A stretch of 64,000 nucleotides of DNA from Anisodus tanguticus (GCA_034509755.1 CM067552.1:15657001-15721000), one strand, 5' to 3'. Positions 24,738 through 37,206 are shown, numbered from the stretch's first letter. A program made the numbers and translations. Notes: a model not told the origin generated them from the sequence alone.

Positions 24738-26453
24738 TGATGCAAGTAAGGAGAGGTGATGTTTGTTAAGTGGGTCGGGTGTTGGTGATATGCGGGTTGA
24801 CCCAAAAATGAATGCCAAAGTAGAGGTCTCGGGTTCTCAGTTTGGTTGGACAGTATGGTGTTTGATGGCTATTTTGGGTAGATTTAAAGAGAGTTGGTTC
24901 AAGGCATTTTATGGGGTTGTTGTTAGACACGTTGAGGGTTGTTTTGATAGTCAGGAATTGGTGGTTGGATGATTGCAAGGTCTCGAGAACAATCTGAAAC
25001 AGTGAGGTTCTCTGTTGGTGTTTGTAGTGGATTATTTGATGTTGTTGGGATTGGACGGTTGTTTACTAGTAGTTTTGGTTAACAACCTTTGGAGGCGATG
25101 TTTGTGAAGTACTATGGGGGTTGAGGATGGTCAGTAAATAGTGGGTTGGATAAGGATTGAACACGAGTTGCAAGATGCAAGCTCGAGTGAATGGTGGTTG
25201 ATTTGGTTAAGTGTTGGTTCGGTTTCTATGGTTTAAGTGAGGTTCGGTCGATGAGCCCAAGGATAGAGACACTGGGTTTTACTGCCCGAGTCAACACTAA
25301 GGATATGGTGACCAGTACCACAAGGTCAATACCGGGGTTGCTAAGTATAAGCCCGTGAACTAGCCAAGTGAGGGTGGTCGGAAGCCCTTTTAGTAACCCA
25401 AAGCTTAGGCTAGGTTGGTCCACACAGCTCCAATGTTCGCTTACTACTAAAGGGGTTCCTCGAACTTGGGTGTTGATTAGGTCACACAGTCTTAACCAAG
25501 ACTTACACCAAATGGAAACATTTGCTTGGGTTTAACTAGGTCACACAGTTCTAGCTTCAACTTACACCAAGGGGTTTGGCTCACACAAGAACCAACTAAG
25601 ATAAACAACACACAAGTTGAATTATTTAGCAAATGAGTACACTCTGAATATTTACAAGTCCTAAGGGTCCTATTTATAGTAGAGAATGGACCATTCTAGA
25701 AGACAAATCAAGAGACACAAACTACAAGTACACTTTCGGCCAAGTGTGGACGGGTTTGGGTTTAATTAGTGACCAAGGATTTTTCGGCCAGACCCAGGCA
25801 ATGGGAAAGGTTTTTACTTGGATACAAGAGTGAACTCAATCTCTTTCACATCCCTTCGTGGATACAAAGTGAAAGAATTCATGAACTTGATTCTTCCAAC
25901 AATCTCATCTTCTTGGAATGCATTTAAAAGCATCCATTCCTTGCACTTGTTTCATGAACCATTTCGGCCAAATCTTCCTCTCCCTTTGGCCGACCTTTAA
26001 GTCTTCAATATAGTCAATTCATGAACTTGTTAGTTCATAAATTCTTCCTTGATAGTCCCATCTTCTAGATGTCTCTTGTCCTTGCCACTTTGTCCTCCAA
26101 CTCACGGCCTAGTCATCCCTTTGGAAGACCTTTTGGATTAGTCACCTTATTAGAAGACTCTCAACCTTGTCACCCTTTACATGGCCTATTAATTGTGTCA
26201 TAATCTAAGAGCTAAAAGCTAAGCTAAGAAATAAAGACAAGCTAAAAGAAAACATAGTCTTCGGCCAAGACCTACATACAAAGGCTGAATAAAAACTTGC
26301 TTCCTCGATCTTCACTTGACAACTCCAACTCCATTCCATTTTTCATGTCATTTGAGGCATATTATCTTCGGATGATCAACCTTCTTTGGAACGCCGAGAT
26401 TAACACCTCTAGGATCAATTTGGAACCTTGAGCTCACGGAAATTTTTACATCA
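24738..26453 (-). repeat. 3' LTR of element D
   Basis: 1716 bp, bounded by TGATG...CATCA, so the ends are palindromic over five bases. It matches the other LTR over almost its whole length with scattered differences. The 60-80-codon open frames inside it occur in parallel in both copies and are not genes. Confidence 0.85.
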
Positions 26454-26470
26454 TATTCCCCTTCTTCAAA
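26454..26470 (-). other. Polypurine tract of element D
   Basis: On the - strand it reads TTTGAAGAAGGGGAATA directly before the 3' LTR. Confidence 0.8.
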
Positions 26471-27162
26471 AGAATTTGTCCTCGAATTCGTGCCGTCTAA
26501 ATGAGAATAAACTTTCAACAATGGGTGTTGATCTAACATTCTCACCATTAGATAAGTCCAGAAGTTTTATCCTGTAGAGGCCTTCTTCGACACTTGCCAA
26601 ATACGGATCCGAATAAAAGCCAAACGGTTTTGACATAAAATGAGGTTCTTATTGGATCTCGGATTTCATAAGACTTACCACCTTGCCATAGGTAGAAGAA
26701 TGACACAGTGCACCGTTCAATTTTGTGCTAAGCAAAAGATGGCACCTACTCTAGCTTCGTGCTTGTTGTCCAATGGATTTTCACGGCTTGGCATGGTTAG
26801 AACCGGAGCTTCATAATTCTTTTCCTCCACGGTTTCAAAGATTCGTGTTGCTCCATAGGACTATTCATAATCATATTTTACTAGTTCATTGTTATGGGCA
26901 GCAAGGGTATAATAATTTTGCATAACAAGATGAAAATGAGAAGCCGAATCAAAGACACTTTTTACCGCAACGGTCCTCATAGGTTTGGACCAACTTAGAA
27001 TAGTTATGCCTTGGGTGTCTTGGCATCAATGTCCTCGGAAGATATCACATGTCCCAAGGATGGATGTGACACCTTGTGTAAGGGAGAGTTTGGAATGTCA
27101 CACCATCCATAAAACATTACAAACCATTGGTCCAAACATAACTTGATCACTAGGGTCACCTT

Positions 27163-27495
27163 TCATGCATTTCCCTCCCGGGTTCCCCTTATAGGGTGTC
27201 TTCTCCTTGATTCCATCTTAAAGGACCAATTGGTTTCGCTTGATTTCTTAAAAGGAAACTTCAGCCTCAGCAAAGAGAGCTTGCTTTTCATGATGTTGCC
27301 GATAGCTTGGATAGTGCCACATGTGTGCCAAGTCTTATATTCTTTTGGCACCAACAAGGCGGGTGTCGTGTATAGACTATGGCTCTTTCGAGTATAGCCT
27401 TCGCCTACCAATTCTTTTTCTTGGCCTTGCAACCTTTTCAACTTCGTGACCATACAAGGGGTTGATAAAAAGGGTGCTTCCCATTTTATTGACAT
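27163..27495 (-). pseudogene. Reverse transcriptase remnant of element D
   Basis: The peptide LYTTPALLVPKEYKTWHTC followed by GTIQAIGNI corresponds to the early reverse-transcriptase block of Ty3/gypsy elements (normally P-A-L-x-x-P-K-x-D-G-T-W-R-x-C-x-D-x-R-A-I-N). Key residues, including the Asp-Gly and Asp-x-Arg positions, are lost. The catalytic YxDD block is absent, and no integrase is found before the LTR. It is a degraded scrap. Confidence 0.6.
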
Positions 27496-27607
27496 TGGAG
27501 GGCTCTATGTAAGACTTTGGGTCACCTCTACTTTATGGTTTCTCAACCACGCCTCTAAAGGTCCGGCATGATGCCACTTTAACCTTTTCTTAACGACGTG
27601 TGGGGAG

Positions 27608-27982
27608 TCAAAAGTATAGACTTTGTTCATACTCCCTTAACAAAAATTTCTTCATCATATGCTTCTTTAATTTCTTCCAATTTTCAATCTTAGTCTTTCC
27701 ACTTCCTTTTCGATTGGTTCTTAAGTTTTCGTACCAATTGGAAGCAAATGATTTAAGCATTGATTTGGCAACTTTAAAGCACTCATGATCATCATATTGC
27801 CGGTACTTGAAAAATCCCTCAATGGTGTTTAACCATTTAAGGAACTCTTTTGGGTTCATATCTCCATCAAAAGTTGGGAGATCAACATCTCTTTTTAATA
27901 TTGGCACATGTTCGGCAAAAAGGTCACTAACGAGTTTCCGAAGTTCTTCTTTGTTCGTAAATGACATTTTTGTATTGTCCAT
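27608..27982 (-). CDS. Gag N-terminal domain of element D (124-residue open frame)
   Basis: The open frame begins MDNTKMSFTNKEELRKLVSD, close downstream of the primer-binding site. It contains VDLPTFDGDMNPKEFLKWL at about residues 37-55 and FKVAKSMLKSFASNWYENL at about residues 73-91. These are hallmarks of the retrotransposon Gag capsid domain (the P-x-F-x-G-x-x-x-P-x-x-F-L-x-W-L pattern). Gag would form the cytoplasmic particle that packages element RNA. The frame stops at 27608 after YEQSLYF, shorter than a full Gag, and lacks a zinc knuckle. It is transposon coding sequence rather than a host gene. Confidence 0.75.
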   Translation of the reverse strand: MDNTKMSFTNKEELRKLVSDLFAEHVPILKRDVDLPTFDGDMNPKEFLKWLNTIEGFFKYRQYDDHECFKVAKSMLKSFASNWYENLRTNRKGSGKTKIENWKKLKKHMMKKFLLREYEQSLYF

Positions 27983-28010
27983 CGTGTCAAGGTGTGAGAC
28001 ATGAGCAGTG

Positions 28011-28023
28011 TGCTCTGATACTA
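28011..28023 (-). other. tRNA-iMet primer-binding site of element D
   Basis: On the - strand it reads TAGTATCAGAGCA, one mismatch from the initiator-Met complement. It lies three bases inside the 5' LTR. Confidence 0.82.
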
Positions 28024-28026
28024 ATC

Positions 28027-29764
28027 TGATGCAAGTAAGGAGGGGTGATGTTTGTTAAGTGGGTCGGGTGTTGGTGATAATCGGGTTGACCCGAAAATGA
28101 ATGCCAAGGTAGGGGTCTCGGGTTCTCGGTTTGGCGGGACAATGTGGTGTTTGATGGCTGTTTCGGGTAGATTTAAGGAGAGTTGGTTCAAGGTGTTTTA
28201 TGAGGTTGTTTTATACACGTTGAGGGTTGTTTTGATGGTCGGGCTTTGGTGGTTGGATGATGGCAAGGTCTCAGGAACAATCTGAAATAGTGAGGTTCTC
28301 GGTTGGCGTTTGTAGTGGATTGTTTGATATTGTCGGGATTGGACGGTTAGTTATGAGTGGTTTGATTAACAACCTTTGGAGGGGATGTTTGTGAATTACT
28401 GTGGGGGTTGAGGATGATCAGTATATAGTGGGTTGGATAAGGATTGAACACGAGTTGCAATATGCAATATCGAGTGAAGGATGGTTGATTTGGTTAAGTG
28501 TTGGTTCGGTTGCTATGGTTCAAGTGAGGTGCGGTCGATGAGCCCAAGGATAGAGACACGGGGGTTTTACTGCCCGAGTCGACACCAAGAAGATGGTGAC
28601 TAGTTCCACAAGGTCAATACCGAGGTTGCTAAGTACAAGCCCATGAACTAGCCAAGTGAGGGTGGTCGAAAGCACTTTTAGTAACCCGAAGCTTAGGCTA
28701 GGTTGGTCCACACAGTTCCAATGTTTGATTACCACAAAGGGGGTTCCTCGAGCTTGGGTATTGATTAGGTCACATAGTACTAACCAAGACTTACACCAAA
28801 GGAAAACCTTAGCTTATATTTAACTAGGTCACACAGTCCTAGCTTCAACTTACACCAAGGGGTTTGGCTCACACAAGAACCAACTAAGATAAACAACACA
28901 CAAGTTGAATAACATAGCAAATAAGTAAAACTCAAGATTATATCTCAATAAACTCTGAATATTTACAAGTCCTAAGGGTCCTATTTATAGTAAAGAATGG
29001 ATCATTCTAGAAGACAAACCAAGAGACACAAACTACAAGTACACTTTTGGCCAAGTGTGGACGGGTTTGGGTTTAATTCCTGACCAAGGATGTTTCGGCC
29101 AGACCAAGTCAATGGGAAAGGTTTTTACTTGGAGACAAGAGTGAACTCGATATATTTCACATCCCTTCGTGGATCCCAATTGGAAGAATGCATGAACTTG
29201 ATTCTTCCAACAATCTCATCTTCTTGGAATGCGTTTAGAAGCTTTCATTCCTTGCACTTGTTTGATGAACCATTTCGGCCAACTCTTCCTCTCCCTTTGG
29301 CCGACCTTGAAGTCTTCAATATAGTCAATTCATGAACTTGTTAGTTCATAAATTCTTCCTTGAAAGCCCCATCTTCTATATGTCTCCTGTCCTTTCCACT
29401 TTGTCCTCCAACTCATGGCCTAGTCATCCCTTTGGAACATCTTTTGGCTTAGTCACCTTATTGGAAGACTCTCGGCCTTGTCACCCTTTACATGGCCTAT
29501 TAATTGTGTCCTAATCTAAGATCTAAAAGATAAGCTAAGAAATAAAGATAAGCTAAAAGAAAACATGATCTTCGGCCAAGACCTACATACAAAGGCCGAA
29601 TAAAAACTTGCTTCCTAGATCTTCACGTGACAACTCCAACTCCATTCCATTTTCCATGCCATTTGAGGCATATTATCTTCGGATGATCAACCTTCTTTGG
29701 AACGCCGAGATTAACACCTCGAGGATCAATTTGGAACCTTGAGATCACGGGGATCTTTACATCA
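28027..29764 (-). repeat. 5' LTR of element D
   Basis: 1738 bp, TGATG...CATCA ends, matching 24738-26453. It is slightly longer through small indels, such as the extra bases near 28930-28955. Confidence 0.85.
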
Positions 29765-31450
29765 ACGAGTTTCGCCACGAATATTGACAAGATGTTTAAA
29801 GACATAACTAAAAGTAAGGACGAATGAAGTCGATGTAAATATATGAAGAAGTGATAAGAATGGTCCAAGTTAGATGATAAGGAAAGGAACTAAAGAATAA
29901 GAGTAAGGGAACAAAGAGGTGAGTAGATAAATAATGCTAAATTTTGATTTGCCAAATAAAATTGAAATTCAGCGAGAAAGACAAGGCAATGGTCCGTTAA
30001 GTACATTGGTTGCAAAGGAAGCCGAAATCGGGAAATAAACACAAAAGTGTTAACTTGAGTACGGTAACCACAAATGGATCAAGCAGATCGGCGCCTTGCA
30101 AAGGTAAATCCTTCAATGAAAAAGGGGAAGGGATGACCTCTAGCATGAGTAATACTGAAGAATAAAATGAGTATGTCAAAGGTATTCTTTTGAGAAAAGG
30201 GTAAAAGAGATATCCAATGAACGAGTAGTCAAATATGACATATAAAGGATCTCAGAGTTACAAGGGTCAAGTGTTGCACTCTTGGTATGAAGTAAATGTT
30301 TTTCTTGGAAGAGCACAAGTTCGAAGTCAGTAAAAATAGTAGGCGCCTAAGAAATAAGGTCAACAGAAGAGAGACAACATCGAAAAGGTGAGAAAATATC
30401 TTGTTTCCAGTATTTAACGAAAAAGGAAAATTAAGGTAAATAGAAAGGGGACGATGCAAATGGAGAAAGAATACTTGAGGAAATGTGGGATACAACTAAG
30501 GAATAATGAACATGTCTTGGAATACATAGCATTGCCAATGAAGTATGCAAATTGGAGACTTTATGAGAAGGAAGAACTTCCGGCGTAATGAACAGGAAGA
30601 TAATTGGCAATAGGGTCCAGTCCCGTTGAGAGAGAGAGAGAGCCATTATGAAAGCTACATGAAAGAATTGAATCAAACAGGTAATAGATAGACATCTGTA
30701 ATAGAACCAGGGGATGATGATTCCCCCAAGCCGGAGACAAATGAACCTTTCCTTATATTGAGAATTTAGGGAGCGTCAAGGTGAAGAGCCCCATCTAGAG
30801 TCCATTGGAATATGTTGTGTTATGGAGTAAAAGTAATAGTGAAAACCTTATCAAGAACCAAGCATTAAAGTATATTGATTAACCGCACCCAAGAAGTTTG
30901 CCCTTGGAGTTGAACATCACTTGAAGACTATTGACTAGTCCAAGAATCATTGTGGGTCATCTCATTATCAATAGAAACTATTCAAGGTCCAAAAGACTGA
31001 TGCCCAATTGATTCATCAATTTGTGCCATGACAGCTAAGACTACAATCAAAGTTGTCCGACAATCTATCTTGAAATTTATCTCAATCTGTTGTATAATCG
31101 CTTTTTATAATAGACAGTCATTGGAGGAACCAGTCGAAAGAGGCTCTAGATATTCAGGATTACCCTCACCCCGCCCTAAGAGAACTAATTACAACTAAGG
31201 TTCAGACCACCGAATGCAGGTAGTGAGTGAATGTATGGAACTTGAAAGTTTGGAATAAGGATCAATATTTATTAAACGACATACTAGCAAATCAACAAAT
31301 ACAGGGTTATATATATAGCAAAGTAATAGGACTCTTATTGAATCACGAAAAGGAGAGGGATCCAAAGTAACGATGTCGGATTTGATGTAGTAAATTATAA
31401 GTGCTTGGCTTAATGCGGAGATATTTTAAGATATTTGGTGTCAGGAGCGG
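29765..31450 (+). mobile_element. Element B interior, 3' portion, decayed
   Basis: It continues B's interior beyond D and parallels element A (29772-30200 with 1603-2000; 30515-30780 with 4867-5115). It contains a GAGAGAGAGAGAG run at about 30630. No motif of a functional protein survives. The polypurine tract expected before the 3' LTR is missing. Confidence 0.6.
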
Positions 31451-31640
31451 TAGGGGTGTCAATGGTTTGGTTCGGCCGGTTTTTTACAAGAAAATATACC
31501 ATACTAATTTTTCAGTTACTCTACCATATATAACCAAAATTAAACTTTTTAAACCATCTCAATCATATTAGTTTTTCTTCGGTATCGGTACAGTTTGGAT
31601 TTTTTATAAAAGTTAAGAATTAAAAAGTTATGGAAGAAAC
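31451..31640 (+). mobile_element. hAT-type terminus, single end
   Basis: TAGGGGTGTCAATGG starts a terminal sequence followed by GGTTTGGTTCGGCCGG and TCGGTATCGGTACAG subterminal words, the usual look of plant hAT ends. A matching right end (CCATTGACACCCCTA) was not found before the LTR resumes at 32748. Confidence 0.55.
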
Positions 31641-31739
31641 AACATGAAAGTACACTAACACTATTGATGAACCTCACAAATACAATAACGTATACATATA
31701 ACTTACAAGGGATACACTACCCTATAAAATAAATGCTTG

Positions 31740-32700
31740 CAAGGCAGCACCGGTAGGTCAGAAGGCGATGGTTGTAACTACAAGTAATGGAACAGTACCT
31801 CCAACCCCTGGAGTATCAATTCCAGCACTGGTGGCTCAAACCCAACCTAAGGTAGTGAATCAGAGTACAGAGGCTTTCATTTTTGTAATTTTCTAATTGT
31901 TCCAAAGTAGATACGGTTAAACCTAATCAAATGGAGTCGTGAACTATTCTTGTTCATGAAGAAATGAGCTGCCTCAAACGGTATGACACTTGACTATATT
32001 CCTCCTTAAATTGTTAATGAGTAATTGGTTGTTCAACTGGAGAAATCTGATGCAGAGGCGGAACTTGTGAAGTGGGAATGTTCTATGATTTCTTATTTCA
32101 TAGGGTAAGTTTCGGGGTATAACATTATGAGGAGATATGTTAAGCAGAATTGGGCAAATATAGCAGAACCAGATTTATTCCTTGATGAGAAAGGATATTA
32201 CGTGATTAAGTTCCAGTCTTTGGTGGATATGCGTGAAATTTTCTACTCTGTCTCTTACACCATCAACAATAGTCCCATAATCTTAAAACCATGGACTGGT
32301 GATTTTGATTTTAGCAAAGAGTACCCAACATAGATTCCTCTGTGGGTGAGGTTTCCCAAACTACCAGTGACATGTTGGGGAAGATCTCTATTAGCAAGAT
32401 AGCAAGTGCTATAGGAGCTCTTGTTTATGCTGATGAGTCTACAGCAACACAAACATGAGTCTCACACGCTAGAATGCTTATAGAAATGGATATGACTAAG
32501 GCGATTCCTGAAAAGATTATGGTTAAGGATATTGATGGCCAACCATTTGTACAAGCTGTTGAATTTGATTAGAAGCTTGAATTCTATTTGAAATGCCAGA
32601 AGATTGGACACACTTGTCCCCTGCAACAGAAAACATATCACAAGCCTAACGGGCCTGCAAGGAAGAAGTATGTACAACCTGTTCAAGAATGGAGATCAAA
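31740..32700 (+). pseudogene. DUF4283/zinc-knuckle gene fragment
   Basis: The open stretch at 32127-32333 reads MRRYVKQNWANIAEPDLF and ends PIILKPWTGDFDFSKEYPT. After a stop the frame continues with IPLWVRFPKLPVTCWG. The tail has LEFYLKCQKIGHTCPLQQ, a zinc-knuckle remnant. This order (DUF4283, I-P-L-W-V-x-F-P-x-L-P, CCHC) is typical of a large plant family related to LINE ORF1 and orphan retroelement proteins presumed to bind nucleic acid. Stops at 32331 and 32456 and at 32570, plus an unclear start, show it is dead. It lies between B's interior and its truncated 3' LTR, next to a hAT end. Confidence 0.72.
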
Positions 32701-32747
32701 CGGAGTTGGTATTGCTACTGAAACTGTGCAAGCTGAATATACATCCG

Positions 32748-34839
32748 CGGAAGTATCAGAGGTTATAAAAGTGAAACAGATCGAAGAAAATACATTTCGA
32801 CAAAAATCTGCATAATTGCATTTTGACGACCAAAAGGACGGACCGTACAAATTTGTACAGCCCATCAAAGTATGGACCCTCACTATATTTTTTAGGGTAG
32901 ATTATACGGTCCAAATTGACGAACCATACAAAATTCTACAGACTGTCAAATCAGTCGGTGGCCGACTTAGTTAAGGATTTAAATGAATATTTGGCCATTG
33001 TTTACCCATTCTCGACTAAACCTAACCCTAACTCTCTCCCTAAACATCTGTAAACATTTATTCAATATTCTTAAGGATCCTAATCAATAATCTAAGGTAA
33101 ACTACGCAAGTTCTATGTAAAGAACCCCGAAATTACCACTAGTTCTTCTTCTTCTTTGTTGTGGCAGTTTTGAAGGAGTTTGATGAGGAAGTAAAATGGA
33201 AGTTGGAGCGTTCTTGATGGAATTTAGGTAATTCTCATACTATTTATCTTACTCTTAGGCTTGAACAAGAATTGAGTTAAGATTTATGGAAATGTTTTAA
33301 GAAATTATGTGTTTATGAACCTTAGAATTGAGTTATGTTATATGGGTTGTTTTCACATGAGTTGGCCTATTAAATGGTATTGTAAATGTATGAATATCTT
33401 GGTAGGAAGGAGTAGAAGTAAATATGAAGGTTGTTGGGCCAAGATACGTCGAATTTGACTTAGAAAACAACCTTATGAATTGTTGCCTACAAGTTGTTTG
33501 ACGAATTACCTAAATGAAAACTCTAATAAGATATGAGCTTGATAATGATATCAATCCTTTATATGATATACATATAACCATCCACAAAAGGTACAAGGAC
33601 TCGTGATGCGTTTGTAACTTAGTGTCTAAGGTATGTAAGGCTTACTTCCTTATTTTCGGCATAATTGATATTGAAACGATTAATTGAAAATGAAATCCGA
33701 TAAAGACTCTACTCTTAAGTCCTTAAGGAAGTACTTGTGATTCTTCTATAAATGTGTTGTTGTGTATTATCATCTATCGTCGAGATTACATCATTATTCT
33801 GAGGCACTCCTTGATGTCAATAAAAGTTAGATACTTATTGATTCCTGAAAGCTAAGCCAATAGTGTGATATGTAGTCCTTAAGGAGTCGTTTGAAAGAGT
33901 AACATGTAATATGTAACCCTCATATGGGAGTCGAAGGTGTAACGACATTACATCACTCCGATGGATTCAAATGAGTATTATATTCCTTAAAGGTTGACAT
34001 AAGCATATATTATATATCTACACTGCCCACAGAGGCCTATGTCATTATATATGTAGAGATACATATATAATATTGATCATATTCCCTACAAAGGCCTATG
34101 ACCTTATATACGCAGTTTATACAGATATGAGACTGGTGATATAGCCCACAGAGGCCTATGGCATTATATATGCGATTATACTTCATTTATGCATATCCTG
34201 GCCCACAGATGCACTCAGAATTTAGGTTTTCTTTCCATCACTCTATCTTACAGTTATGCATTTTAGTTATAGTTTCAACTTATGCCTTATTTATAGTGTT
34301 GTACTTATTTATAGTTCCAGCCTTACATATTCAGTATATCTTTCATACTGATGTTTCTTTTTTGGGACACTGCATTTCATGACTGTGGGTACATATAGAG
34401 ATGCAGATGATTTCTCATAGTATGTGACTCGACTCAGCTGACGGTTGTCACGCTCCTTTCTTCCGGAGCGGTCTAGTGAGCTGATAGTTATGATGTGTGT
34501 GTGTATGTATATAGTTGAGTAAGGCGGAGCCTTGTCCCAACCAGATGTTGTCGTTATACTCTTTAGAGGCTTGTAGATAGTTGAGTTGTGTATTATAGTT
34601 TAGTGTGGACTTGTCGGCCTCCTCAGTATATTTATTGTGTTCATGTCGGCCTTGTGTATATATCTATGTATAGGTTGGGCCTTTTCTGCGTGCAGGTAAT
34701 TGTGCCTCTGTTTAGATAATCATTTATCAAAGGCCTTATTGGCCTATGTGTTATTAAGGATGTAGCAGGTATTAGGGTTGGTGCGCTCTGGCCTTAGGGC
34801 GCTAGGTGCAGACCACTCTCCCAAGGTTGGGTTGTGATA
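32748..34839 (+). repeat. 3' LTR of element B, 5'-truncated
   Basis: Homology to the 5' LTR begins at CGGAAGTATC (32748 versus 20532) and continues to the end GGTTGGGTTGTGATA. The first roughly 105 bp of the LTR are missing. The internal tandem repeat recurs at 34022-34215. It is directly followed by the target duplication CCCAA. Confidence 0.85.
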
Positions 34840-34844
34840 CCCAA

Positions 34845-36250
34845 CTCAATGGATTTCAAAGAAAAAGATGATATATTATTTAAAACCTAAGTTTGAAGAA
34901 AGTGGTTCTAAAGGGATATGGTTGACCTTCATAATAAAAGGAAAATCTTTATGAATAATACTAGCATAAAAACCATGACATATCATTTTAAAAGGAGCTT
35001 ATATCTTTTTCAAAAAGATTTTTAAAGACATATGAGGAAAAGCAAGACATGACATTTGGACTAAAATCAAGTGGGTCTCTACTCAAAATAACTTTGAGTG
35101 CGTCTTAGTCCGAAAAATGAATTAACTAATTTATCCCTATATGAACTTTTTTAAACAAAATTCTACTCTTTCTTTTATTCTTCGAAAACCCTTTCTTTTA
35201 AGATTTTAAAACTAAAGAAAAGATGATATGCAATGAAATTTATTTTGCAAGAATTTAAACACTCCTTTAAGAAATTAATCACAATAAAACATACTATGAA
35301 ACTCCAAGGTCAATCGTATTCTACGAATTCTTAATATCGGGGTGTCTCACACCTTCCTCGAGGAAACACTAGAATCCTTACCTCGAACTCTAATTTTTAA
35401 AGGATTTTTCTGTGTTTGAAAACATTCTTTTACTTGGTATTCCTAATTTCCTTATAAATTAGGTGACAAATCTAAAAAAAATATATCCGAATAGAGCAAC
35501 AATTTATTAGTAAATTTTACGCCTCATGTAAAAGTGAACCGAAACATTCCTTTCAAAAGCCCAAAGTACAACAATGATTTTTTTCAAATGATAACTTATT
35601 TTGGACTTGAAAGGGAATTTGGTTGAGACTTGCCTCTACTTGTAAAAACCCATGACTTTTCAAAACAAACAAGATGCACCAAATCACTTTCTTGACTTAA
35701 TTCAAAGAAAAAGTAAGCTTATATTACTTAGAGCCAAATTAAAGTAGAACTCTATTCAAAGGGAAATTTTGGGTGTGTTTTCATCTAGATGAGTAATAAA
35801 AGCTACTTAATCCTCTTGAAGAATTTTAACCCCATTACTAAATTTCGAAACGATTTTCACAATTTTTTTTAATACATGCCATGAAAGAACAAGTAAAGAC
35901 AAGATTTTTTTACAAAATTATCCAAATCTTATACATATCTTTTTAACACATTTCTCAAGCAAATAAATATTTTTTAGATATAATTTTAAAACCCGTAGGT
36001 AAATCGCATTGGGCGGATTCCTTCTTTGGTTCCTAACACCTTTCTAGGGGAATCACCAGAACCATTACCTGAAATATGGTACTTTTTAAAAAGGTTTTCA
36101 CAAAACAACCTTAAACAAATGGTTTTCCTAATTTCTATAATTAATTAGGTGGCGACTCTGTTAAACCAATAAAATAGCCAAGTTATGATAGTGGCTTTTG
36201 CGCCCGTGTGAAAGTGAACTATAATAACTACTTCTGTGATTTGATAGCTT
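34845..36250. repeat. Old Tat/Ogre-like LTR debris
   Basis: Two related blocks (35290-35480 and 35985-36160) carry ACACCTTCCTCGAGGAA or CACCTTTCTAGGGGAA, then CACCAGAACCATTACC-type words, then AATTAGGTGGCGACTCTG. These resemble the R-U5 part of the solo LTR at 8353-11430, where GGTGGCGACTCC also occurs. It is interrupted by the insertion of element B at 20425/34845. No gene is visible. Confidence 0.5.
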
Positions 36251-37206
36251 ATGTGTATTCATTACTCTATATAATCTCGTACACTTGTGATAAACCAAGT
36301 GGATGGACATGTTCAGATCAGTTAACTGTTATATATTGTGTTACTTTAGATATTCATGCTCTTATATGACTGCTCATGCATATTCATTGATTTTGACCTG
36401 ATTTTCGAGTGGAGTGATGGTTATCGCATGCTTATATGGTTGGTTTCATGAATATTCAGCCTCATATGGTTGGTTTTCTGATGTTATCTGGGAAATTTGG
36501 TTTTCGAGTGGTATATAAACTCGCGAGTCTCCCGTGGGTCATGTGTCTAGTACAGTTCTGTGAAGCTCTGTATGTATACCAAGAGCATATTGCATTATAC
36601 ATTCTTACTTGATTATCTTATTCTACTTGATACTTGACTTATTCTTTATCCTATTAATTGAACGGTTCGTAGATACGGTAAACTAAGGTTAAATAAGACT
36701 TTTCTTAATAACTTTGTCACTATTTCATCGTTATCAGTCTATGAGATATATTGAGTACACATTCTTTTCGTACTCGTACTACACTTATTTAACTCTTTGA
36801 GGTGTAGATTTCATTCCGAGTACGAGTAGGTCCCTCAGAGCGGTTTGAGTTTGAGGCATTTAACTTCCGAAAATCATAGTGAGCTGATTGGTTGATCTGC
36901 AATGCCCGTCTCCCTCTATCATTTATGCATTTTTGTCTTTCCTATTTTTCTAGATAGTATATTTGGTCATTCACGGTTGTATTCATAGTCGTAGTAGGTC
37001 TTGTACACATGACACCAGTGTTGAGTGGCATTTTAGTTATTTCGCACTTGGTTTATTATAAAGACTCGATTATGGATATTAGCGTTACCGCTTTATTTTC
37101 TCTTAATTAACTTGAATAAGTTGATTAATTTGTTATTAATTGGGTTTGGCTTACTTATAGGATGTGAGTAAGTGCATTCACAACTATTGAAGTTTGGGTC
37201 GTGACA
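36251..37206 (+). repeat. Probable gypsy LTR fragment
   Basis: It ends TTTGGGTCGTGACA at 37206, an LTR-like 3' end, and upstream has GAGTACGAGTAGG/TACTCGTACT inverted words around 36770-36830. A start and target duplication were not found, and no coding sequence is seen. Confidence 0.4.

Larger units (their letters stand above)
24738..29764 (-). mobile_element. Small Ty3/gypsy retrotransposon D, internally deleted
   Basis: Long direct repeats at 24738-26453 and 28027-29764 both begin TGATGCAAGTAAGGA and end in ACATCA. They enclose only 1573 bp. A primer-binding site (28011-28023) and a polypurine tract (26454-26470) fix the - orientation. Flanking AAGAG (24733-24737) and ACGAG (29765-29769) are a 5-bp target duplication with one mismatch. 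Joining the flanks reproduces the uninterrupted sequence seen in element A near 1585-1610, confirming the insertion. The interior retains a gag start and a reverse-transcriptase scrap; most of pol is missing, so it would depend on other elements. Confidence 0.87.
20426..34839 (+). mobile_element. Ty3/gypsy retrotransposon B, full insertion with nested elements
   Basis: Two 2.1-2.2-kb LTRs (20426-22633 and 32748-34839) bound the element. A primer-binding site follows the first LTR, and CCCAA flanks both ends. The interior contains gag remnants and is interrupted by element D (24738-29764). The junction of interior and 3' LTR is replaced by a hAT end and a DUF4283 fragment (31451-32747), removing the polypurine tract and the first roughly 105 bp of the 3' LTR. 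All coding frames are broken. Confidence 0.87.

Noticed and set aside
24763..24978. Paired open frames at 24763-24978 and 28052-28285 as a duplicated small gene
   Set aside because: The two are the same position in the two LTRs of element D; the duplication is the LTR pair.
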